DNA of 64,000 nucleotides. Source: Dasania sp. GY-MA-18 (GTDB taxonomy: Bacteria; Pseudomonadota; Gammaproteobacteria; Pseudomonadales; Dasaniaceae). Shown here piece after piece: positions 18,274 to 24,753 of this stretch (within the stretch, counting starts at the first letter, position 1; every line of letters begins with the position of its first letter). The notes under the pieces were generated by a model. That model saw nothing but the letters and a program-made list of their open reading frames with translations, was not told the DNA's origin and made no database searches. The stretch lies in NCBI RefSeq assembly GCF_024734385.1, contig NZ_JANHAP010000009.1, forward strand, positions 152,103 through 216,102, read 5' to 3'. Made by a program: the position numbers and the translations under genes.

Positions 18274-18606
18274 ATGTCTAAGTTTTTCTTTAAAGGCCGT
18301 ATTGATGCACGCGAAAAATACCAAAATTACGGCCATCAAACCAAGGCCGCCCACAAGGCGGGCAGTCAAAAATACCCATTACAGCTGCGGGTTAATAGTG
18401 ATGAGCGTAAGCAGGAAATCGAAAAAGTGGTGGCCGAGCAGGGCTGGTTTGCCACTATTACGGTGGATGCCGAGCAAGAAGAAAACACCCATGATTTAGA
18501 TTTGCTATTGGCTAAGGCGCAAACGCAGCGCTTTGAAAAAACGCCAGGCCGAAATGACCCCTGCCTTTGTGGTAGTGGTAAAAAATATAAAAAATGCTGT
18601 GCTTAG
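18274..18606 (+). CDS. SEC-C motif protein, PBPRA1643-like
   Basis: 110 residues. The N-terminal two thirds (MSKFFFKGRIDAREKY, then NYGHQTKAAHKAGSQKYPLQ) is the conserved domain of a small gammaproteobacterial family. The C-terminus is a SEC-C zinc motif, PGRNDPCLCGSGKKYKKCC, with the C-x-C-x8-C-C pattern also seen at the end of SecA. The start MSKFF is preceded by GAGG at a sensible spacing; the frame opens nine codons earlier. The role is unknown; SEC-C motifs bind zinc and often contact ribosomes or SecB. It converges with an Lrp-family gene. Confidence 0.85.
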   Translation: MSKFFFKGRIDAREKYQNYGHQTKAAHKAGSQKYPLQLRVNSDERKQEIEKVVAEQGWFATITVDAEQEENTHDLDLLLAKAQTQRFEKTPGRNDPCLCGSGKKYKKCCA

Positions 18607-18613
18607 CGGCTAA

Positions 18614-18646
18614 TATTGCTGGGGGCTTATTCGGCGCCCAGCAATA
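18614..18646. terminator. Hairpin between convergent SEC-C and Lrp genes
   Basis: A 10-bp stem TATTGCTGGG/CCCAGCAATA with a 13-nt loop spans the stop codon of the minus-strand Lrp gene. There is no U-tract on either side, so termination may be inefficient. Confidence 0.5.
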
Positions 18647-19103
18647 AGTCTAAGGGATAACCTGAAAAAGGTTTGATGTCACCAATAATTAATTGTGAAT
18701 TCATTTTTTCTATACCTATTTCTTGCTGCACCAGATCTTCGCTGAGTTCATTAAACTCGGCGGCGTCGCGGCAAATAAAATGTACGATATAGTCAAACTG
18801 CCCCGACACCATATAGCAGGCGGTAATTTGTGGAATGGCGTCGATGACGCTGCGGAAATGCCTAGCTAATTTAGGCTCTTGGCTTTTTAAAGCAATACTC
18901 ACAATAAAATGGGCGTGGGGGATTTTCTTTAAATTGATATTGGCAGCGTGGGGTTGCAGGTAGTTTTCTTGTTTTAATTTACGCACGCGGCTAAGGCAGG
19001 CGCTTTCTGATAAGCCTATTTCATCCGCCAAACGCTGATTGCTAATAGTGGCATCTTTTTGCAAGGTGTTAAGTATGCGTAGGTTTATTTTGTCTAGTTT
19101 CAC
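18627..19103 (-). CDS. Lrp/AsnC-family transcriptional regulator
   Basis: 158 residues. An N-terminal helix-turn-helix (ATISNQRLADEIGLSESACL) is followed by an AsnC/RAM ligand-binding domain with the usual turn near YMVSGQFDYIVHF. The family senses amino acids and binds DNA as octamers. It is arranged in tandem with a second Lrp gene 45 nt upstream on the same strand. The pair may form hetero-oligomers or have split roles. It shares a long upstream region with divergent nhaC. Confidence 0.9.
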   Translation of the reverse strand: MKLDKINLRILNTLQKDATISNQRLADEIGLSESACLSRVRKLKQENYLQPHAANINLKKIPHAHFIVSIALKSQEPKLARHFRSVIDAIPQITACYMVSGQFDYIVHFICRDAAEFNELSEDLVQQEIGIEKMNSQLIIGDIKPFSGYPLDLLLGAE

Positions 19104-19148
19104 AGTTATGGCCTAGCTGTTTATCAAGGTGAAGTTGCAAATAAGCGA

Positions 19149-19577
19149 TTATGAACGATCAAATTTGCGGCTTAAATAAATAGAGGTTTGGGTGCGCTCT
19201 ATGCCTTCTATAGAAATAATTTTATCTATCTGCTGATCTAAGCTTTCGGTCGTTTCTTCTTGTACCTGCGCACATAAATCGTATTGGCCAGAAATAGAGT
19301 GCAGGGTTTGTACGGCTTTAATTTGCTCAATTTTTTTGGATACTTGCGCTAATTTTTTTTGATCGGCGGCGATCAATACATTGGCGCAAACCTGCCTTTG
19401 TAAATATTCCGGGTGTAGACGTACAGTATAGCCCTGAATAATTTGGCTGCGCTCCAGCCGCCTTATATGTTCTTGCACCGTGGCGCGGGTGACTTGTAAA
19501 CGTTTGGCCAGCTCGGTAATACTCAGGCGGCTGTTTTCTAGTAATAGCGCTAACAGGTTCTTATCGAGTGTGTCCAC
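19149..19577 (-). CDS. Lrp/AsnC-family transcriptional regulator
   Basis: 142 residues with a helix-turn-helix (LSITELAKRLQVTRATVQEH) and a RAM domain with HSISGQYDLCAQVQ. It differs clearly from its tandem neighbour, so this is not a recent duplication. It is first in the two-gene unit and divergent from nhaC across 506 nt. Control of nhaC or of the distant glycine genes is possible but only inferred from position. Three TTTTGTCG-like repeats lie just upstream of its start (about 19590-19613). Confidence 0.9.
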   Translation of the reverse strand: MDTLDKNLLALLLENSRLSITELAKRLQVTRATVQEHIRRLERSQIIQGYTVRLHPEYLQRQVCANVLIAADQKKLAQVSKKIEQIKAVQTLHSISGQYDLCAQVQEETTESLDQQIDKIISIEGIERTQTSIYLSRKFDRS

Positions 19578-20083
19578 AGTGCACCTTGTTTTGTCGTTTT
19601 GTCGTTTTGGCGTGACTGGCCAAATTGATCTTTAAAGTGCGCAAAATATACGCATAAGCAATAATTGTGTAAATAGGTGTTTTTCGCAATTATCGGTCGC
19701 CAAGGGCATACAATTCAGCATTTTATTGCAAAAAAAGTGAAATATAGCTGCCGCTAGCAGCGCTGCTAGAGCTGCTTAGCTATACGAATTTAAGCGTTTT
19801 GATAAGTCAATTGAGCTTATTGTGTAAAATTAACAGGCATATTGATCGCTTAGCTTATTCAATATAGCGGGTTAGCCTCGTACACTTTTTTCCGTTTTAG
19901 CTTGTGCGTCCTAGCCAAGCTGTTGCTAGAAAAATAATATCCTCAAGGATTAGATCAAAAAATATAAGCATTAACCGTAACTGCTGGACGCTGGTGCGCT
20001 TATTTCAAGGCTAATTTGCTGGCTTAGGCTGGCGTAGCTATCACTATGCGTGTTTTGCGCTATGCAGTTAGTACGGAATCATT
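19578..20083. promoter_or_regulatory. Divergent region between lrp pair and nhaC, with dyads
   Basis: 506 nt without a gene. It holds a 16-bp perfect palindrome CTAGCAGCGCTGCTAG at 19754-19769, and a dyad-like ATAAGTCAATTGAGCTTAT at 19802-19820 whose AT-rich centre suits Lrp-family binding. Direct repeats of TTTTGTCG lie near 19590. No convincing sigma-70 promoter could be fixed by eye. Confidence 0.45.
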
Positions 20084-21592
20084 ATGGCTAAAGATGTACG
20101 CCCCCCCAGTCTTGTTGACGCTTTAATACCTGCCTTGGTATTAGTTTTATTATTGGCCTGCTCGGTGTTTTTATTTGGCGACGCCTCATCCAGTGGTGCC
20201 AACCAAATCGCTTTGTTAGTGGCTTCGGCGGTTGCGATTATAGTGGGTATCAAAAACGGTCTCAGTTGGGAGACTATAGAAAAGGGCATTATTGAAGGCG
20301 TGTCGGTTTCTCTGCGGGCGATTATGATTTTGTTTGCCGTGGGTACGTTAATAGGCAGTTGGATTTTATCGGGTACTGTGCCCACCATGATTTATTATGG
20401 CCTGCGTTTACTAGATCCCAGTATTTTTTACGCAGCCTGCTGCGTGATTTCGGCCTTTGTGGCATTGAGCATAGGCAGCTCGTGGACAGTGGCAGGTACT
20501 ATAGGTATAGGTTTAATAGGTACCGCTGCGGCCTTAGGTTTGCCCTTGGAAATTACCGCAGGTGCGATAATTTCCGGTGCTTATTTTGGCGATAAAATGT
20601 CGCCCTTATCTGATACAACTAACTTAGCACCGGCAGTGGCGGGCACTGATTTATTTACTCATATTAAACATATGGCCTGGACCACTGGCCCCAGTATTAT
20701 TATTTCGCTGATTATTTTTACCATTATTGGTTTGTTTTATACCCCTAGCGGTACGGCCAATACCATGGCAGAAACATTGGATCTATTGGATCAGCAGTTT
20801 TATATAAATGTCATTTTATTATTGCCTTTGGTATTAGTGTTGGCGCTGGCGATGAAACAGTTTCCTGCGTTGCCCACTATTTTAGGGGGGACTTTAATAG
20901 GCTGTATTTTTGCGTTGGTGTTTCAGCCCGATGTTATTTATCAATTGGCCGGTAATACTGATATCCCCTTAGCGCTGGCCTTGTTTAAAGGTGTGTGGAT
21001 GGTATTGTTTGATGGTTATGTGGCTAACACTGGCCATGCGGCTATCGATGATTTGCTGACCCGCGGTGGTATGTCGTCTATGTTGAATACGGTGTGGTTG
21101 GTATTAATGGCGATGATCTTTGGCGCGGTGTTGGATAAGGTGGGTTTATTAGCCCGCCTGGTACAAGGCATATTAAGCTCGGTAAAATCTACCGGTAGTT
21201 TAATCGCTGTGACTATAGCCTCGTGTATGGGGGCTAATATTATTACCGCTGATCAGTATATCTCTATTGTGTTACCCGGCCGTATGTACCGTTTGGAATT
21301 TGAGCGCCGCGGTTTGGCCCCGCAAAATCTATCGCGGGTGTTAGAAGACTCCGCCACCATTACCTCACCCTTAATCCCCTGGAATACATGCGGTGCTTTT
21401 ATGGCAGGTACTTTAGGGGTGGCGACTTTTGCTTATTTACCTTACTGCTTTTTTAATTTAATTAACCCGGTGATTTCTTTAATTTATGGTTTTACGGGTT
21501 TTAAGTTAACGCCTTTACAGCCAGCTGTTAAAACAGAGGGGGGGAGCAAGGAACTTGATAGCCAAGATGTGGAGCTAACTGCGGCTAATTAA
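20084..21592 (+). CDS. nhaC: NhaC-family Na+/H+ antiporter
   Basis: An inner-membrane transporter of 502 residues with about a dozen hydrophobic segments. NhaC-family landmarks are GSSWTVAGTIGIGL, the conserved ISGAYFGDKMSPLSDTTNLA segment (read as GAYFGDKMSPLSDTTN) that lines the transport path, and DNTGHAAIDDLL-like text near residue 310 (here NTGHAAIDDLLTRGG). Members exchange Na+ for H+; some relatives exchange malate/lactate or arginine/ornithine. The short loop ILSGTVPTMIYYG matches the family. It stands alone, divergent from two Lrp regulators, so an amino-acid link to its substrate is worth considering. Confidence 0.88.
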   Translation: MAKDVRPPSLVDALIPALVLVLLLACSVFLFGDASSSGANQIALLVASAVAIIVGIKNGLSWETIEKGIIEGVSVSLRAIMILFAVGTLIGSWILSGTVPTMIYYGLRLLDPSIFYAACCVISAFVALSIGSSWTVAGTIGIGLIGTAAALGLPLEITAGAIISGAYFGDKMSPLSDTTNLAPAVAGTDLFTHIKHMAWTTGPSIIISLIIFTIIGLFYTPSGTANTMAETLDLLDQQFYINVILLLPLVLVLALAMKQFPALPTILGGTLIGCIFALVFQPDVIYQLAGNTDIPLALALFKGVWMVLFDGYVANTGHAAIDDLLTRGGMSSMLNTVWLVLMAMIFGAVLDKVGLLARLVQGILSSVKSTGSLIAVTIASCMGANIITADQYISIVLPGRMYRLEFERRGLAPQNLSRVLEDSATITSPLIPWNTCGAFMAGTLGVATFAYLPYCFFNLINPVISLIYGFTGFKLTPLQPAVKTEGGSKELDSQDVELTAAN

Positions 21593-21655
21593 CCGCTATT
21601 TTTTGTTGGCTAGGGGTTTAGGTAATGGATAGATCTGCTGTCTTAGCAAAATCAG

Positions 21656-21689
21656 CCTTGCTTCTGAAGTATTGCGCTTCGAAGCAAGG
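21656..21689. terminator. Hairpin between convergent nhaC and Rieske oxygenase genes
   Basis: A 9-bp stem CCTTGCTTC/GAAGCAAGG with a 16-nt loop that can pair further. A second 8-bp dyad, GCAGCTGT/ACAGCTGC, follows at 21758-21780. No long U-tract is present. Together they separate the two convergent units. Confidence 0.5.
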
Positions 21690-21808
21690 ATAATAACTTT
21701 AGATGCTTATTTACTGCCTAGCTTTAGCACTGCTGCTTTGGGTGCAGGGATGTACTAGCAGCTGTCTTGTAAACAGCTGCCAGCTGACAATGCCCTAAAG
21801 CATTACAA

Positions 21809-23065
21809 TCACGCCGACATATTATCCAAATACCATTGCAAAAATTTCATCTGCAATTCTTCAAACTCTGGGTGCAAAGGCCCTGGCTCATAAAAGTCTG
21901 ACAAGGCACCTTCGGCGTTGCGGCTGATGATATAGGCATCTTCCATGGTGGTGTCATGCCATAGCGCGGTGAGTTCGGCTTTGTTGTAGTCTTTGCCTTC
22001 TTCGGCATCGCCATTCACAAACCACACTACGTCCATATCGGTTTTATGCTGGCCGCGGGGGATAAAACGATACAGCACTGCATGGTCACAATAGTTGAGC
22101 ATAAAGGTGAAGGGGCCGATTTGAAAATCGCCTGCGCCACCATCGTAGCCGCCTATATCGCCCATGAGTGGTGCAACTGGCTGGCCATCTTTGCTGCCGG
22201 TTAAGTAGCCTTCGTATAAGCCATAGCGGTCGTGCCATATATCGCAGCCAAACGCTTCGGCATCGGTATATTCTTTACTAACGGTTTCACAAAAAGCGCT
22301 GCCCAAGCCAGTAATAGCGGGGGAGTTTTTATGAACTTCCTCAACGCGCTGTTTAACGTTTTCCCATTTCTCGCGCAGGGTGTGAATTTTTGCATATTGC
22401 CTATGGGAGGTGGCGCAGTGATAACACTCTAAATAATTCTCTATTACAAATTTCCAGTTGGCGCCTACGGTATAAGTTTCGCGGTCGGCTATTTTGGCAT
22501 TCTCTAAGCGGTAGGGGCCTAAGCTGGGTTCCAGCTGGGCTAGATGCTTGCCCAAGTCGGGAGCGTCGGCATTGAAGTTAATAAAAATCATGCCGTGAAA
22601 AATAGTGTGGCTAACGGGTTTTAACGGGTAATGATCACAGGAGAAATTTTCTAAAGCTTCCATTTCGCGGGCGCGTTTTAATGTGCCGTTAGTGTCATAG
22701 GCCCAGCCGTGGTAGGGGCAAACAAAGGCTTTTTTATTACCGCATTGTTCTTCGGCTACTCGGGCACCGCGGTGGCGGCAGACATTTAAAAAACTATGTA
22801 TGCTGTTATCTTCGTGGCGGCAAATAATGGCGGAGTCGTTGCCCACATCACATAAAAAGTAATCGCCGCTATTTGGGATTTCGCTAATATGGCCCGCGTA
22901 TATCCAGCTATTAAAAAAAAGTTTTTTTAATTCGCGTTTATAAATTACATCGGATTGGTAAAAGTAAGTGGGTAGGCTGGTACCTTGTTTACTTTTTTGT
23001 TGCTCCACCATGCTGTTGGCGACGATGCTTGAATCGTCTTGATCTGTTGCAAATACCGCGGTCAT
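21809..23065 (-). CDS. Rieske non-heme iron oxygenase, alpha subunit (betaine/choline monooxygenase-like)
   Basis: 418 residues. The Rieske [2Fe-2S] ligands are visible as C96-x-H98 in CRHRG and C116-xx-H119 in CPYHGW. The mononuclear iron site appears as NYLECYHCATSH with H216 and H221. The protein resembles the single-component-alpha group that includes glycine betaine monooxygenase (GbcA), carnitine oxygenase and choline monooxygenase. No reductase gene is adjacent. Glycine cleavage genes 7 kb away make a methylated-amine substrate attractive, but that is inference. The ribosome binding site is AGGAG just upstream of the ATG, and a hairpin-rich leader lies beyond. Confidence 0.85.
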   Translation of the reverse strand: MTAVFATDQDDSSIVANSMVEQQKSKQGTSLPTYFYQSDVIYKRELKKLFFNSWIYAGHISEIPNSGDYFLCDVGNDSAIICRHEDNSIHSFLNVCRHRGARVAEEQCGNKKAFVCPYHGWAYDTNGTLKRAREMEALENFSCDHYPLKPVSHTIFHGMIFINFNADAPDLGKHLAQLEPSLGPYRLENAKIADRETYTVGANWKFVIENYLECYHCATSHRQYAKIHTLREKWENVKQRVEEVHKNSPAITGLGSAFCETVSKEYTDAEAFGCDIWHDRYGLYEGYLTGSKDGQPVAPLMGDIGGYDGGAGDFQIGPFTFMLNYCDHAVLYRFIPRGQHKTDMDVVWFVNGDAEEGKDYNKAELTALWHDTTMEDAYIISRNAEGALSDFYEPGPLHPEFEELQMKFLQWYLDNMSA

Positions 23066-23481
23066 ACATCACTCCTGCTGATTTCATTGGCCTTTATAGT
23101 GCTAGGCTTTATTGTTCATCTGCCCCTGTTACTGGGCATGTGAGTTAGTAAGGGAAAGTGCTCCTTACTAAAGTTTATCGCTGTGCCGGGTAGGCCTTGC
23201 GATAAAGAGCTTAAGGTTCTGTAACCTTAGGCTGTGAATCAGGTGTTGTTGTTATTGCTTGAGTTTGTAAGCTTGTCGTCGCCTACTGGGGCTAAGCCCG
23301 CTACCGTGTATGGATAAAGTTTATACCATACTGCTATTTGAATGCTTATACAATAAGACTAAATTAAACGATTGTCTGTCATTATTTGTGTCAATCTTGT
23401 AAAGAAATATAGTGTTTCCGAGGTGGGATAATAGCGGTGAAATTACTTTGTTATTGATAGGGGGGGGTAAGGCGCGGGGGC
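23066..23481 (-). promoter_or_regulatory. Leader/intergenic region with four consecutive hairpins upstream of the Rieske gene
   Basis: 416 nt without a gene. Between 23121 and 23229 four inverted repeats lie end to end. They are TGCCC/GGGCA (23121-23138), TTAGTAAGG/CCTTACTAA (23145-23153 and 23163-23171), TTTATCGC/GCGATAAA (23174-23181 and 23199-23206, with an inner GCC/GGC) and TAAGGTT/AACCTTA (23212-23218 and 23223-23229). They end about 55 nt before the oxygenase start. This is consistent with a structured 5' UTR or a cluster of repeats. I match it to no known riboswitch. Confidence 0.5.
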
Positions 23482-24237
23482 TTAATCTAAAGAATAGGAC
23501 AAGCCCAGTAATTGCTTAAGTTCGCCCTGTTGTTTGAGTTGTTGTAGGGCTAGGTTAAATTGTTTGATAAAGGCTTGGTTGCTAAGGGTGGCATGGCAAA
23601 CTATGCGCTCGGGATGTTTTTGCATAGATTGGCTGGCATCGTAGTGTAGTTTTGCTAGCTCTTTGCTGTTGAGCAGGTTCCATATGTCGGGGGTGTAGGC
23701 GGCAAATGCATCGATGCGTTTGGCGATTAGCTTACGATAATTTAAGGCGAGATCTCTGACCGGCTCTACCTCAAAGTAACCGCTGTTGCGCATTTGCTCA
23801 AACTCAGCACTAAATCTCATGCCGGTGCGCACCCCCACTTTTTTGCCTTTTAAAGCTTGTAGGTCGCTAATAATTGCATCGTCGTGGCGGGTGAATATAT
23901 AAGCCATGGCGTAGTTAAAAGGTAGGCTTTGTATGGTGGGAAAGTTAAAAATAGTGCCGTCCTCATCGGAGGGCGCAATGCAGTCAGCCAGCTGGTGATT
24001 AAAATTATGCTTGGCCCTGACTATGGGGCTGTATTGCAGAGTAAAGTTAACGCCTAAGCTCTGTATACGGCTGAGTACTTTATTGTAGCTGCCGGTTTGT
24101 TGCTGGTTGATGAGGCCAGTAAGTTGGTAGACGGCGATTTGTGGCGTTTCGCTAACTGCTTTTGCGCTAAAGAGTAGTGTGCAAGCGTATAGCGTAACAG
24201 CGGCAGGGAAACATCGATTTTGATACCAGCTATACAT
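23482..24237 (-). CDS. Periplasmic solute-binding-like protein (SBP_bac_3 type)
   Basis: 251 residues with an N-terminal signal peptide (hydrophobic ALYACTLLFSAKA region, cleavage likely near residue 29). The following type II periplasmic-binding fold is read from LKGKKVGVRTGMRF, RKLIAKRIDAFAAYTPD and FIKQFNLALQQL near the C-terminus. No permease or ATPase genes are adjacent, so it may be an orphan binding protein or a sensory module. Similar stand-alone proteins are common in marine gammaproteobacteria, often of unknown ligand. It lies 42 nt downstream of dgkA on the same strand. Confidence 0.75.
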   Translation of the reverse strand: MYSWYQNRCFPAAVTLYACTLLFSAKAVSETPQIAVYQLTGLINQQQTGSYNKVLSRIQSLGVNFTLQYSPIVRAKHNFNHQLADCIAPSDEDGTIFNFPTIQSLPFNYAMAYIFTRHDDAIISDLQALKGKKVGVRTGMRFSAEFEQMRNSGYFEVEPVRDLALNYRKLIAKRIDAFAAYTPDIWNLLNSKELAKLHYDASQSMQKHPERIVCHATLSNQAFIKQFNLALQQLKQQGELKQLLGLSYSLD

Positions 24238-24279
24238 CTTGCAGGGCGCCTAATTAAATACTGTTGTTATAGGATAGCG

Positions 24280-24639
24280 TTAAAATAAGGTTATGCCCCA
24301 AGTAAGTGCCACAATGACTACTGCTAAAAAGACGGCCGCAGAGCCCATATCTTTGGCTTTGCCACTGAGTTCATGGCGCTCTTGCCCTATGCGATCTATG
24401 GCGGCTTCCACCGCAGAGTTAAGTAGCTCCACAATTAACAATAACAGCACGCTGCCTATCATCAAGATGCGCTCTACACTGCTAACGTCTAATAAGCAGG
24501 CTAAGGGGATAAGCACGGCGGCCAGGTAGACCTCTTCTCTAAACGCGGCTTCGCCATGAAAGGCTTGGAGAAAGCCTTGGCGTGAATAGTTAGCGGCGTT
24601 GAGTAAGCGTTTCAGGCTGCTGGGTTGTCTTTCGGCCAC
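24280..24639 (-). CDS. dgkA: Diacylglycerol kinase, prokaryotic
   Basis: 119 residues and three transmembrane helices, the normal size for DgkA, which phosphorylates diacylglycerol in the inner membrane to recycle lipid from osmoregulated glycan synthesis. The family signature is clear: EAAFREE in the amphipathic helix, VELLNSAVEAAIDRIG, and HELSGKAKDMGSAAVF with the metal-binding Glu and Asp. The gene precedes the solute-binding protein gene on the minus strand; no functional link is evident. Confidence 0.95.
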   Translation of the reverse strand: MAERQPSSLKRLLNAANYSRQGFLQAFHGEAAFREEVYLAAVLIPLACLLDVSSVERILMIGSVLLLLIVELLNSAVEAAIDRIGQERHELSGKAKDMGSAAVFLAVVIVALTWGITLF

Positions 24640-24710
24640 GGAGTTTCCTTCTTATAAGTAAAAAAGTTTGTTTAATATGAATGGCACTTACTTAAGCCAT
24701 TGCCTGCATT

Positions 24711-24735
24711 GTCATACCGGCGAATGCCGGTATCC
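24711..24735. repeat. REP-like intergenic palindrome
   Basis: TACCGGCGAATGCCGGTA (24715-24732) is an 18-bp dyad with a GAAT turn, preceded by GTCA and followed by TCC. The same GTCAT...CCGG...TCC plan appears in the 135-bp tandem repeats at 55.7-56.2 kb, so it may be a short member of the same dispersed family. It sits between convergent-side ends and may also act as the M16 gene terminator. Confidence 0.55.
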
Positions 24736-24753
24736 ATAGCAACACAAGCGTTT

